From: Diphasiastrum complanatum
Lineage: Eukaryota; Streptophyta; Lycopodiopsida; Lycopodiales; Lycopodiaceae
DNA: 64,000 nucleotides
NCBI GenBank assembly: GCA_029204225.1
Contig: CM055102.1
Coordinates: forward strand, 3,404,827-3,468,826
Direction of reading: 5' to 3'
Shown here piece by piece: positions 1-11,578 of this stretch. Positions within the stretch are counted from its first letter, which is position 1. Each line of letters starts with the position of its first letter. Under the pieces are notes generated by a model that saw only the letters and a list, made by a program, of their open reading frames with translations, was not told where the DNA came from and did no database searches. A program made the position numbers and the translations under genes.

Positions 1-730
1 CCTCTACGATTTCCGGCTTTTTCTCTCACACCTAGGGTATTGTGCTTATCCTATTATGTGTCCATGGTATATAGATTGTGAATGATGTATGCTAATGGGT
101 GAATGTTTCTTGTTAATTATTGTACAAATTCGGTACTCGCCTATTGAATGATTCATTACCCTCGTCTAGAGATAGAATGGTATTGTTCTCAAACGAAAAC
201 AATGGTAATGTTTTTTTTTAGTAGTACTATCCCGTGAATGTTTTTAAGAACCTTTACTGAACGAAAACACCTTTATTGAAAGATAGGGAACTATTTGACA
301 TGTGAAGATGTAGACAAGGATTCAGCGCATTTGCCTTAACGTTTAGTGTGAGGTTTTTTGAATTCGCCATTAACTTTCTAATTCTTTTGATGGGAGTTTT
401 CATTACAAAGTGATCAAAGTTCGTAGGCTTTGAATATTTCTTAAACCAAGTAAACTATTTGAAGTTTTGGTAGCGGAATCGTTGGAGTTTGGGTTGGAAT
501 TATTGTAATGCTTAGTAACTATGGTGTGGATTACTTTTTCATTCCTCAATGTATTAACTGAAATTGTAGACAGGAACGTATTGAAGTAAATGCGTTTACA
601 AAAAGAATCATAGGTTGGTTATTTTTACGGTTTGCTAGATCAGACTTGTGAATTAATCGGCTATATGAATTGTCAAGGTTGAGTGTTTTCTTCGTTTTGT
701 CAATTATGAAGTCAATTGGACCAAACCTCT
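1..730. other. AT-rich spacer, no recognised gene
   Basis: I see no open frame, splice pattern or repeat that I can name here. Composition is AT-rich with short T runs, as in the other intergenic stretches of this window. Confidence 0.5.
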
Positions 731-885
731 GTGAAACACCAGAGTGGGCCGTCCACCATCTGCGGTTTGAAAAACACCACCTTGGTTAAAGCGTCGCACT
801 AGTTACACCCGCCGTCGGGTATTGTCTAGCGAAATACCTAGACCCGACGGTCGGTGAAAATACTACCGCTTAGCAAACAAAGCGG
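731..885. repeat. Dispersed repeat copy A
   Basis: This stretch contains the block GGTATTGTCTAGCGAAATAC, which recurs in reverse complement near 13,270-13,310 with one mismatch across about 25 bases. Flanking similarity runs further, through a TCCACCA-type block and a CACTAGT block. A 9-bp inverted repeat (CCGTCGGGT / ACCCGACGG) lies around 812-860. The second copy sits directly upstream, on the minus strand, of a Ty3/gypsy pol remnant, so this may be a gypsy leader or LTR piece. That origin is inference. Confidence 0.6.
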
Positions 886-1178
886 TGCGTATAACTTGCA
901 CCCCACGAGCACATCATAGACAGTAAATTGATTTTCAGCCCATGTAAGATTTTTACTCAACTCAATGGGGAAAGAGTTATTAACAAGATCCTAACGCGAA
1001 TTAGTGATCAGAAGTTTACGGAACTAGGGCCCTAGAAAGCTAGTGAATCATTGCATCAAAAGTACTAGCACCCCTTCCTTACAGTCATACTTCTGAGAGC
1101 CTGGAATACTCTCATTGGCTCAGGAGAACGGTAGGTAACAGAGGAAGCCCCCATGATTGGATAGTGGCAGGACCTTCG

Positions 1179-1470
1179 TTACTCACGTAGGGCATAGCCA
1201 CCATTAGTAGTGGTGCCCCTTGACGTTTTTTTTAGGACGTTTTTTGGTTTGGACCAATCCCCTGCCGAAAATGGGCCTAACCAAATTCCAAGAACACCTC
1301 TTAATTTGAAAAATGGATCTTTAGCCAAAGGTTTGGTTAAGATATCAGCTATGCATTCGGATGATGGCACTTGATGAAGTTGTAACTCCTTGGATTTCAC
1401 CTTCTCCCTCACAGAATGATGAGCTATCTCTTTTTCTACTGGTGTTTCCGCTGCGCGTAAATTTTGCAGG
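1179..1470 (-). pseudogene. Ty1/copia RNase H C-terminus remnant
   Basis: The minus frame reads the typical end of a copia polyprotein: a basic helix, HQVPSSE, then IADILTKPLAKDPFFKLR and a GVLGI-like tail. In intact elements these residues close the RNase H domain that removes RNA from the RNA:DNA hybrid during reverse transcription. Upstream sequence (about 1,345-1,580) continues in another frame, so at least one frameshift separates the parts. No protease, integrase or reverse transcriptase is attached. This is a dead fragment of an old insertion. Confidence 0.85.
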
Positions 1471-1899
1471 CTTGCTCGTAGATCTAGAGGAATCTGATAG
1501 GATCTGATGACCCATCATATTTAGGTATTTCCATACATGGTACCCTCTGGACTGCTTGCAATGGTGCGACAAGTACAAGTTGATCCATTGGTGCTAGTTC
1601 TGGTTCTGCCTTGACATGCGCAACTGCTACTCTGGAAGATTTGGTGCCTGATTTTGTTGTACTTCTCGTGATTGATCATCCAGATCTCAGATTCATTTGG
1701 CTAGTAGAGTCCAAGGATGTTGGATCTTGTTGTATAGTAAAATTCACAGTCTAAATCTTAAGAGATCTGATCAATTAGATAGGCGATAGTGTGATTTTAG
1801 GCCTCTTACGATGGTTTTTCTTCCTATCTCTTTTTTATCCTTGCTCCATTGGCCTGAGATTTCACAGTAAGTAGTTAATCCGGTGCAGATCTAACTACT

Positions 1900-2260
1900 G
1901 ATCTGGTCTGCGAAGGTTACTCATGCAAGGGTTGTTGTGCAAAGGTTCTTTCATTGTTTTCCAGTCAAAAAACTTGATTTTTTCAAAAATTACTAGAAGT
2001 AATTCTCGCATGGTTTACAGGAGTTGTATCTGGTATGGATCTAGCTCTGAAATTCTCTACGAAGGTTAACTTTTGTAAGGAAATGAAAATCTCACTGTCT
2101 ACGAGGGTTCATGAATATTCTTTTGCTCTGATCTTCACCAAAAAGTGTTCCTGCTCTGATCTTCACCAATAATTTGTACTAACTCTCGCTGACTTCGTCA
2201 CTCATGTAAAATGACATTATTGAAGCCAATGGATATGGTTCTGCGAAGGTTACTTGTGTG
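1900..2260. repeat. Degenerate GCGAAGGTT-type repeat block 1
   Basis: The motif TCTGCGAAGGTTAC and close variants recur at about 1,907, 1,937, 2,055, 2,097 and 2,239. GCTCTGATCTTCACCAA is duplicated at about 2,134 and 2,152. The same motif family reappears at 3,149-3,520, so the two blocks probably derive from one repeat array interrupted by the LTR-like stretch between them. Confidence 0.55.
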
Positions 2261-2332
2261 AGACTTGATGGATATTCTAATTTTAGTGATTTTTAGACAC
2301 CCAAATCCAATTTTCTGCTCAGTGGAATCAAA

Positions 2333-3060
2333 CTGTTAGCATCTGTGCTAACACATGAAAAATTAAAAAAGAGAAAAATAAAACTCCGTGGCATGTGTTT
2401 TGTAAGACTACGTGCAAGTGTTTGTAATAACTTCCGCCATGACATGTGTTTGTAAGCCCATGAGTAGAAGCTTAAAAAATAATAAAATAGCTTAAACTTA
2501 GATTTAGAACTTAGACTTAGGAAACTTAAGATTAGAAATATTATATCTTAAGTTTTCCTAAGTTAAGAAACTTTGAAGCTCTAAATCCTAGTTAGAAGTT
2601 CTAGAAAGGCTAGAAATAGATTAGTCCCATAAGTTAGTGGATACTTATGGAAGATCCTCCTTGCCATAAAAGGAGAGGTATTTGCCTTGTAAATAACACT
2701 CTGAGATTATGCTAATTGCTCTCTCTTTGAGATTATCTTGCTATTTCACTTGTGTTTCCCATTGAAGGTGCATAGCTTGAGGGAAGGTGCTTGGGCCTCC
2801 TCTTGCCTCCTTTCATTGGTTCTTTTATTGTGGCATGTTTTAAATTGACCGGATGCTTAGTTTAGCCACAATCTATCTTTTTCAAACCCTTTGGGTATTA
2901 ATCTAGGATTTAGTTTAATCACCTTGCTAGTTGGGCAAGCCTTAGTAAGGTTTTGCATTTTGTCATCTTAGATTAGTTTCATTTCTATTTCGAGCACTAG
3001 TTGGGTAAGCCTTAGTGCTTCAATCATTGTTTTTTTTTATTTTCGCATTCCGTCTAAAAC
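2333..3060 (+). mobile_element. Possible solo LTR
   Basis: The stretch opens with TGTTAGCATCTGTGCTAACA, a perfect 8-bp inverted repeat beginning with TG as LTRs do. It carries a TATA-like ATAAAAGGAG at about 2,665, followed by a pyrimidine-rich region. It splits two blocks of the same GAAGGTT repeat (1,900-2,260 and 3,149-3,520), which fits an insertion. I cannot fix the right end or find a target-site duplication, so the call is tentative. Confidence 0.35.
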
Positions 3061-3148
3061 TTGGTAGAAACTTAGGAAGCGGATGATCCTCTCTATACTA
3101 CACCACATATCTAGCCAAACATTGACAAACAAGATTTACTTCCAACAC

Positions 3149-3520
3149 AAACTAACCTTTGCAGACTCTTCTGTGTCCTTGTCTCACTGAGATGGAACTT
3201 TGGAATTCTCTGCAAAGGTTCTTGGCCATTGGAACTGAAAATTTGAGTGTTTGCGAGGGTTTTGCTTGATTTTCCTATCTTTCTTCTGTTGGAAATCTTC
3301 GCAAGAGCACTTAAATTGGGAACTAACCTTCGCAAGTTTCTCTGTGTCTCGGTCTCACTGAGACAAAATTTCAGAGAGCTCTACGAAGGTTCTTATGAAG
3401 ATTTAATTTTTTTTTATTTTTTACAAGGTTTTTTTGATTTTTTTTATGGATTTTCTCTGATTTTTCAAGATCTGCTTGGAACTAACTCTCGTAGGCTTTT
3501 GTGCAGGTCTGGGATAGTAC
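3149..3520 (+). repeat. Tandem repeat, about 165-bp period
   Basis: A block beginning AACTAACCTT(T/C)GCA and running through TCTGTGTC..GTCTCACTGAGA occurs at about 3,149 and again at 3,320 (171 bp apart). A third diverged start, AACTAACTCTCGTAGGC, lies at 3,480. Each unit also carries a CT(C/A)(T/C)GCAAAGGTTCTT-like segment, the motif found in the block at 1,900-2,260. Confidence 0.7.
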
Positions 3521-3899
3521 CCTGGAGCTGCTGTTAGTCATGTCCTTAGAGGCTTTTCGGGGGCCTCCTCTACCCTCTCACACCTCCTCCGCTAGCTGTG
3601 AACAATCCAAGCACAAGAAAATGCAGAAAACAAGACAACTGCTACCCAAAATCCACCTAAAAGGCAAAAACAGCTAACTAGTTAGTGAAACCTCTCCCCG
3701 GCAACAACGTTACTGTAGGGCATGTAGATATAGTCTATGAGCAGCCTTTCTCCTCTCTTGTTCAAAGAATTTGCAAAGCAATTCTGAACATGTCATGATT
3801 TGATGACGTTGATGACTTTCTACTCATCAATCATCTAATTTTCTCTTCTTGTATGAACTTGCATGCTTTTCTAAACTTTTGGTATTGTGTGGGACTTTG

Positions 3900-5965
3900 T
3901 TATATTTCAAATCTGACTCTGGTGTAGAACCACTGAAACAATTGACAAATGTAGTTTCATTTTTCATTGGTTTCCTCCATGTTGTGTATTTCGATTAAAT
4001 GCTGCTCGTGGCTTGCCAGTGTGACTTCTCCATCCCTTGTGATGACCATACACTCAAGCTTCCATATGTATTTGCAAAAAATGTTGTATGATCTCTTAGT
4101 ATGTGCTGCATATGTCAAAATCATAATGTTAGTCTTATGTTTGGATCTAAATATATATGAAATTTGAAAGCATTTTGAAAATTTTATACTAACCATGTAA
4201 GAGTGATGTGATCTTCTCTCCATGCTTTTGATACTGCATTAACAAACTCGAAACAAGTCCTTTGGACAGCTTTCTTATCAATATCAGAGTATTTTTCTTT
4301 TCTTAAATAGCAATCATACTATCAAGCTTTTTCCATACATCAACTTTTAGTACTCTGGTTTTTGCCGTCTTTCTCGAAGTCCTGAGTGGGAGCAATAATA
4401 TCTGTCCAGAATGAGTGTTGAATATTAGAAGCCTTACCAGTATGATTTGATAGAAAATGACGTGCTTTTGCTCCTCCTATGCTTGGCTTAGTTGGCATGT
4501 TCTCATTCTTTCCTGAAAGCTTTTCATCTTTTTGAATTTTGACATGTTCTTTATAGAGTCCTGCTTTTGATAAAACATCTTCTAATCGAGAGATAGCTTC
4601 CTTGCTAATGATGTTGGCTTAGTATTCCAAGCAAAAACTATATGAAGATAAATGATCTTTTCTATTAATCTAACTTTTGCATGAAGAGTGCAAACATGCA
4701 CATTTTTTAAGGGGATAGGCAGCACAGGCTTCCAGTTTGGATCTGCATATTCTCTAGTAATTCCAGTACTCCTAGTTACATCTTTTGTCATTTTCATGCA
4801 GTACAAACAAGGGTGTTTTGATGTAGCACCGTGAGAGACATTATACATAGATTTCGATGTTTTCAAATCACCTACTAAGTACCATTCAACATTGAAGTCT
4901 CCAACTCCTGGAACATTGAGAAGTCCTCCATCCCTATGGTCCTTGATGATCCTAGGATAAGATGTCCTTGAAAATATCCATGATAATATATCATGATCCT
5001 CTTTCAGCACCTGTCCAAAGAATTAATCAAACTTAGTTTACAATGTATTAATACTATTCGATGAATGTAATGTAATAATGAGGCTAGTTCCCTGAAACGC
5101 TGCCAACCACCATATATCATTTTCTGACTGGACACTGAATCTGAAATCTTCTTGGTTCTCTGTCTGTGATAGAGCACCATTCATGAGAGTTACACTAACC
5201 TCTCCATCTTCTGCCCTTTCACAATTTCTGACTCATCTAGCTTAAGTACTATGATTATTTTGCCATTCACCTTTTCATAGTTTGATGAATTATAGAATAT
5301 CGATCTTCCATCATTTTCATATACCTCCTCAACATGAAATGGAGTTCCAGTGATCTTATGCATACTTATGTTTAATGTATCCCTCTCTTTCTTCAAGTGA
5401 TATGTCCTAGGGATTGGGACTTTTTTAATTTGAACTTGCTTAAAAGCTTCTCTAATTAGTTTAAATATTGTTGCATATGCTTCCCTACTAATACCTACAA
5501 AATCACAAGCACCCTGAACTATAGTCTTATCTAAAAAATTTTAAATGTCCACCATCAAAGACTCTGCTATTTTACACTTTACATTTGAAATCCTATTGTT
5601 CATCATGACACGCTCAGTAGATTTGCAAGTCGATATTGTGCCCAATGACATTCCTAGTGAAGCATTGTCTTTAATATTCCGAGGAGTTACTAATGCAGAT
5701 CTGCAAAAAAAACAAATAGTTAACGGAAAAATCACCATAGCCGAAGCTTCTTACTTTCAGCCTTCTTCTTTGCCAAATCCACATCCTTCAATAATTGTAA
5801 GTTTTCAATATGAATAGACTGTAAGAATGATTGCATTTGCTCTAGTTCTAATTTGATATTGATTGTTATCTTCTGTAATGATTCATTATTTTTTTTAAGT
5901 TGTTCATTTTCTTCTAACGTCTTTTGGAGATGACAATCTCTATTTTGACAATAAGAGGACATTCG
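3900..5965 (-). pseudogene. DDE-transposase-like gene, copy 1 (decayed)
   Basis: Reading the minus strand from about 5,962 gives a coiled-coil stretch, then ACDFVGISREAY (about 5,510-5,475), then VLKLDESEIVKG (putative first catalytic Asp at 5,235-5,237) and VTLMN. A probable intron follows near 5,010-5,110. Next come VEWYLVGDLKT (putative second Asp, 4,867-4,869) and C-x2-C 20 residues later. Further on are LSGK, GGAKARHFLSNHTG, an intron ending in CAG near 4,116, and YGSLSVWSSQGMEKSH (putative Glu, 4,028-4,030). TQHGG and FQWFY close the reading. It is broken by a stop at 5,541-5,543 and frameshifts near 4,620, 4,345, 4,310 and 3,990. Every block matches the plus-strand copy at 49.1-51.0 kb. 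Function as a cut-and-paste transposase, probably of a RAG1/Transib-like or related C-x2-C superfamily, is inference. I cannot exclude another DDE family. Confidence 0.75.
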
Positions 5966-6008
5966 AATTAAGTCACCTTCTAAAAAGTGGAACTTTATTC
6001 ATATGAAG

Positions 6009-6294
6009 TTATTTTCCATGGTTCTGCAATCTTTCACAATATCCTAATAATCCACTATGCCCATTGCATATCCATGTAACTAAATGAGTTATTGAAGAGA
6101 ATGTGGAATGTGTCAAAGTGCTTGGATCTTGTGGATATAATGTTCCATCTATCCATAAATCCAAGTTTTTTTCCTTCTGCCCTATAACGAGAACGATCCT
6201 CAATAGATATTTGAATTCCTTTGCCTCCTCTTCTCTGCAAAGGTGCCAAATCAATAGGGATATCCACATGTAGATGATATAATGTCATCATCAA
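6009..6294 (-). pseudogene. Possible upstream exon of the 3.9-6.0 kb gene
   Basis: Two overlapping minus frames stay open here and read a segment rich in R, G, D and E (RRGGKGIQISIEDRSRYRAE). It lies just upstream of the coiled-coil part of the transposase-like gene, in the same direction. The sequence weakly resembles the SGGSREDRTERR segment at about 52,320-52,350 on the plus strand. A frame change near 6,150 would be needed to read through. I do not recognise a domain. Confidence 0.3.
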
Positions 6295-6299
6295 AAGAA

Positions 6300-6885
6300 T
6301 AATAGAGTAATCAGTTGCATCAAAGTACTATGACCAGATTCTATGAAGCAAAACAAAATACTCATCTTTGATTATATTATATACTATGTACGATCAATCC
6401 AATCTCCATGCTTGTATGCTTGATTCAATTTGGAAATGCCGCTCATTTTTTCATTCCAATAGGCAGTTGGCGCTCATATTTCCATTCTTGTGGAAGGAAT
6501 GCATATGTAAACATTTTGCAATTTTTCCTAATTTGAATTTGGGGATGGCGGTCATATTCTAGATCCAGTGAAAATATTGCCCTTTTCGTAACCAATGGAG
6601 GGAATATTTTTGAATTTAGTCAAGTTATACTATGAACTGTTAACAGTTCTTAACTGTGACTATAGACACTATGGGTAGATCATTGGGAGTTGGGGAGGCC
6701 TGGGAGTGGTGTGGGCAAGCAAATAAACAATATTGTTTTTTTTATTTTGATATTTCTTTATATCCTACATGGCATTCCTTAAAGGGTCTTTTTGATATTG
6801 AGAACTACTCTAATGCATGGCTTGGATCCATCTATCCTTTTTTGGACTTTCAATCACCTCCTCAAATATCTGTGGTTCGCCACTG
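6300..6885. other. AT-rich spacer
   Basis: No recognisable coding sequence or repeat boundary was found. Short open frames here show no family features. Confidence 0.45.
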
Positions 6886-6889
6886 AACC

Positions 6890-8005
6890 CGCAGGATTCT
6901 TCTGATGTAAAAGATGAGCTACCTGGCACTATATCTTGCTGGCGCCCTTTGTGGTTTTGTCGACCTTCTGAGAGATCCTCCTGGAACAACTATGCCTTTG
7001 CCCTTGTCTGCTCTGCACGGTCCGCAACCATCTTGTTTACAGGAACTGCTGGGGGCAGGTTTGCCTCTCGAATCTTTCGTCGTCAGATTTGTTGTTCGAA
7101 TGGGAGACAACTTGAAAATCTTTGTTTTCGTGTTCGTCTGCTGCTCCCTCTGTCACTAGCGGCAGGTCATAGTACGGTCTCTCCAGAACTTCGTTAGCTG
7201 ACAGGATCTTCGTTGGCCATAGTCCTGTTCTTGTCAAATTTGACATCCCTCACTGTTTTCTCAGTGTTCGTGTCTGGCATGTAGACTTTGTAGTATGACA
7301 AATTGTTGTCATAACCTACCAGAAATTTTTGCTCAGCTTTCTCATCAAGCTTCTTTCAAAGCTTATCAAGAATATGTGCATATGTTGCACAGCCAAAGAT
7401 TCCGACGTGAGACAAGTTGGGCTTTCTACCCCACCATAGCTCATGTGGTGTCGTGTGAGGAATGTACCTGAGAATACATTTAGTAGACTTCCAGTGTGCT
7501 TGACTGGTATCACTCCAAATCCTTTCACATGTAGCAATTGGCCATTAGCTTGTCCAACTTCATTGCCATTGTGAATTTTCTTGAATTTTGAAAAGCACTC
7601 CTTCCTCGAAGTCATGTGCTTGGACGCTCCACTGTCGATGTACCAACTATCCTTGGCTTCATCACTTGTCATTAGTGCCATAATGAACAAGTTTGAACTC
7701 TCACCTGCATCATCCTTGTATTGATCATCATCAAATTGATGTTGAATCAACATAATTGCTTACCTGCCATTTGCCTTTCTGCTAACCAGGTTTGTTGCAA
7801 TATTGGCAATTCTCAGGTTTCTTTTGCCTTGGATTGCCACATCCTTGACCTCGACCTCGACCTTGATGCCAGTTGCCTCAATTTGGGCCATCATTTGATT
7901 GTTCTTGGAATTGTTGGAATGATCCACGATCTGAGTTTCTACTCTTGATTGGTGTCTTCCACGACCAAAACCTGCCACCACATATGACTCTGAAACAACC
8001 TAAAA
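6890..8005 (-). pseudogene. Ty1/copia gag-protease-integrase remnant
   Basis: On the minus strand the order is a basic gag tail with a zinc knuckle core (CQYCNKPG, about 7,790-7,815), the aspartic protease signature WYIDSGASKHMT (about 7,620-7,655), then a jump to the end of the integrase. That end reads HELWWGRKP and a FLVGYDNN block just downstream (about 7,300-7,440). The integrase catalytic core and GAG-pre-integrase region between protease and the WGRKP block are missing, so a large internal deletion has occurred. The frame also shifts at the junction. The segment down to 6,890 looks like the variable linker that precedes reverse transcriptase. Confidence 0.85.
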
Positions 8006-8119
8006 ATGCATTTTCTAGAGAATGCATGCAAAGTGCAAAATCTTTTGAGAAGCTATACTGATGAGAAGGATCAAATGTGCTGAAAGGAACAATACCAGTC
8101 AACTTTCAGTTTTTGAGTG

Positions 8120-8940
8120 ATGCTACAAAGTTGCAATTCTCTATTACTAACAAATTTGGAATGGAACTTCCAACCTCCAGGGTCTAGTGGTTCTCTTGAG
8201 CCCTAGAATCATAGCCATTAAATATAAGCTATAATCATGGCTACATTGTTGCAACTTTTGTCAAAATCTCACGGTGTCTAGTTCAAGGTCTCAAAATTGC
8301 TAGATCAATCCAACAAAGGAAAATGAATTAAAATTTGTATGGGAATTGACACAAAGTAATAGATAAGTATTTCCTTTCTCTCCTTTGTTGCCTCAATACT
8401 GGCTCATCACATAAAGACATCACGAATATAGAGTAGCTTGGCTGCAATGCTCTTATGTCAACTGAATAACCTTTACTTAAAATTCTTGTGCCCTTTTGTA
8501 AAAAAATGAAGGTCATTTAAGTTGTTTTTATGAAGTTGAAGTTTTACGACATGGCAAAGTGAAATTTGCATTTCAAAGCATTTGTGAAGGTCCAACCTTT
8601 TAGTTTAGACTTCAACCTTTTGTAAAATCAGGTCTAATCTTATATGCAAATTTTAGCCTTCAAAGCCTTTATGTAATATGGAGGACTTCAACTTTGCAAC
8701 CAACTTTGGTGGTAGTCTGTGGATTAATGTGAATACTATCGTGAGTAGCTGTTAGATTCCCCATCATCGATCCGGTCATTGCTAAGACACAATCAGGTGA
8801 TGAACGCTACATCACCGCCCATCCATAAAGGTACTACGACCTCTCCCCTATGCACTGGAGCTATAGACCACCATCAAGCAAGCTCGGATCTCCAATAAGC
8901 CATGTTGTCCAATACCACCAATCTCGACCCTTGCCTACCT
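8120..8940. other. Spacer without recognised genes
   Basis: Low-complexity, AT-rich sequence containing a few near-duplicates of TTCAACCTTTTG around 8,600-8,640. Nothing coding was recognised. Confidence 0.4.
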
Positions 8941-9238
8941 TGTTAGATTAAGTAAGCCCAAGTTTATTTACGGTTACGTTTATGTGATAGTTTGCATGTG
9001 TGCCAGTTTGACGACACATACTGAGTAGAGTCGGGACACGTGTCTCGTAACGGGGACCCATAACACCATGCAACGGTACCCCCCAAAAAATAAGATGGTA
9101 TATATGTACCTTTCAGTTCTTTGGTGAATACAGTTTATACAACAATCTCTTGGGTTGTGGGATGATCTCTTTTTTAGTTTATCTGTGTGTTCATTGGTTG
9201 CAAATTAGCCAGCTACACTGCTAGTAAGATCCTTGACA
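8941..9238 (+). mobile_element. Ty1/copia-type LTR
   Basis: The 298-bp segment begins TGTTAGATTAAG and ends CTTGACA immediately before a perfect plant primer-binding site. It contains a TATATATGTACC promoter-like box near 9,100. Start TG, end CA and the abutting PBS define the LTR. No partner LTR is visible, and the following 1.2 kb holds no coding sequence, so only the 5' end of an element is left. Confidence 0.75.
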
Positions 9239-9251
9239 TGGTATCAGAGCC
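9239..9251 (+). other. Primer-binding site (initiator tRNA-Met type)
   Basis: TGGTATCAGAGCC is the usual plant LTR-retrotransposon PBS, complementary to the 3' end of initiator tRNA-Met. It directly follows the LTR end. Confidence 0.9.
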
Positions 9252-10410
9252 TCGAGGTTGGGAGTGGAGCAGTTTCAGGTTAGCTGGGAGCCAAATTCTA
9301 GGAGAATTCAAAGAAACAGTTAGACAAGCAAGAAAATCAGTTAGCATGTGTGTATGAATTGTTTCTTTTGGATAGACTATTGGCTTGAATTGGTTGTGAA
9401 ACCGGGAATTGCTAAAAAAATTTAGCTTGTTGAAGCATCATAGTGTTGCCAATAAAAGCAGGTGGTTTGCAATCATTGGTAAAAAAAAAATGCCCGAGGA
9501 AGTAGCAACAACCCTGTGCTGGGGTAAAGCTCATGGAGATCCACCTCTATATACATAATCCAAGTGGGGTCATCTCCGACCATAGGAGTCACACATGACC
9601 AGCGACACTCATCAGTGGTGCACACTAACGCGACCCTATAACAAAGGGTCATTTTGCACCAATAGGACACTGACAAGTGGCACCCAAAAGACCTATAGCT
9701 CCAGACCAACGTTCTGCCTCACAAATGAGACCGTCACCTCAGGTAACCCGTTGCGTGCCCTTATGGGTACGTAACAGTAGCACCATTGTATATTGCAATT
9801 TCCTTTACATTTGTTTTGTGCTTAACAAGTTGCCATTTGTTGTTGTTTGACATAACCCATTGATTTATATGGTGTCCTGAAGGACTATTGTGTTGCATGA
9901 AATTATTGATTGTGATTTAAGGGGAAGATTCGCCCCTAAAATCCAATTTTTATCTGTTGAATGTGTTTTTGAGGGTTTACACATGTCATAGACAGTCAAG
10001 TAACAAGTAGATACATCCAATTTCATGAGAATGCTCTAGAGAATGCAATTCAAGAGGAGAAGTTGTAGTATGGTGAGTCGTAACTATGGTCACTTGACAC
10101 TTTCCTTAGTCAATTATTGATATTGTCACCATTTATCATACAGTCTCAATTTTCAAACATCCAAGAACTTCCAAAAATTGTAAACAGTAAAGTTACAAAC
10201 TATAGATCTTACTACTTAGTACTTACAAGTTACAAGTTACAACTTACAAATTACAATGCACTGACCACTAACCACTTGGAAGTTGGCACTAAGTTATGAC
10301 TTCTAAGTAGTAAGTAGTAAGTTCTAACTAGTAACAATTTACAAATCAATGAATCACAAATTACAATTCAAGAGTCAAAAGTTTAAACTTTAAAGTTTAA
10401 AGATTGGGAA
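9252..10410. other. Leader/spacer with short ACTTACAAGTTACAA repeats
   Basis: No gag gene follows the PBS. Between about 10,200 and 10,350 the sequence is built of short imperfect repeats of TACAAGTTACAA and TAAGTAGTAAG. Confidence 0.45.
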
Positions 10411-10437
10411 AAGTCAAATGAAGAGACTTCATAAAGT

Positions 10438-10882
10438 TGTAATGTCTCAGGCCCTAATTCTCTATCCATGGTGCATCCAACCAGCCACATCCTTCAAGGA
10501 AATATCCTTAACAACATCAATAGCAAACCCATTGTCAGTAGAGAATGTGAGACCTTCTTTAGATGACATACGAGTATTCACCAAGCATGCGCCCAAACTT
10601 GAGCTCCATCAAATCCTCCTCTTGCAAGCTCTCCATTCCAGCATCATTCTCATTCTTCTCGGCTGCTGTTGCTGCTGCTTTCCCAATGTTGCTACACCCC
10701 TTGCTTCCAGGGTGCATTGCTAACTTGGCAGCATACAACATTGGGTGTGCTGGAAAGATATTGGCAGTGGTGGCGAGGGGGGTGGAGGAGCAGTGGCAGC
10801 GAGGGCATCGAATACAAGTGAGCACTTGAGAAGAAGAGCATGCTCCTGATGCTACTGACACCATAGAGTAGCTCAGCGCCAT
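10438..10882 (-). pseudogene. Plant gene fragment with transit-peptide-like N-terminus
   Basis: An ATG at 10,880-10,882 opens about 100 codons. The start is rich in Ser, Ala and Thr with few acidic residues (MALSYSMVSVASGACSSSQ), as in chloroplast transit peptides. It is followed by an Ala-rich and then an acidic helix, ESLQEEDLMELKFGRMLGE. A donor-like GTGAATAC lies after RMLG. Beyond it, in another frame, about 10,438-10,553 reads SKEGLTFSTDNGFAIDVV and KDISLKDVAGWMHHG, then a stop. I do not recognise the family. It could be the first exon of a plastid protein or a decayed duplicate. Confidence 0.45.
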
Positions 10883-10889
10883 AGCTCTT

Positions 10890-11575
10890 CCTCTATATCT
10901 CTAAGTCCTACGCAGCACAAATGTGTGTTTATCTGGCCAATATCCATCCACCACTTCACCTACCATAGAAACTCTTCTTGAAGTATTGCTACTATTTGGG
11001 AATGGGCATAATTGAATGCACTATGCTATCATCAACACCATCCTAAGCTTGTTTCATGTGAAAGAAACTTTTATGTTGATAATAAACAAATGTTGTCACA
11101 TTGGTCCTCCATAATCCTAAAGATTGATAATAACTATCTTAGAACCATTTCATTATCTCTCTATGTGGCCTTGTATGATCCTTTTGTTGTGCACCCCAAT
11201 GAAGTGATTCCGCAAAGATTTTGGTTCCTAGATAAAGTTAAGCACTTAGATCAGACCAAAGCACTAAAGTGATCTTGTCATTTAAGCAGATCAAAGATTT
11301 GTTGATGAGTTTGCAACCCAAATCATGCGAGATACAGCCCGTATCTCCTGAACTTCTTTACGAATGAAGGAATGTATTCCTATATGGAATCAGCTCCTGC
11401 CAAAAGCGACATGCTCCATACATATGGGAAGCACTGAGAGAGCACGTGTGGTAAAGAAGCACATGGATCTCATTCTGTGTAGTCAGATTCTACACTTTAG
11501 AATCTGTTTACTACTTTTTTTGCTTCTTACTTCTTGTGACAACATTTGTTCATAGATTACTTCAAAATACTTAAG
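10890..11575. other. Spacer without recognised genes
   Basis: No feature recognised beyond short open frames without family features. Confidence 0.4.
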
Positions 11576-11578
11576 AGG

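Noticed and set aside
3957-4223. 88-codon minus frame as a separate gene
   Set aside because: It crosses the intron and the last exon of the transposase-like gene in the wrong frame. The correct frame carries YGSL..QGMEKSH.
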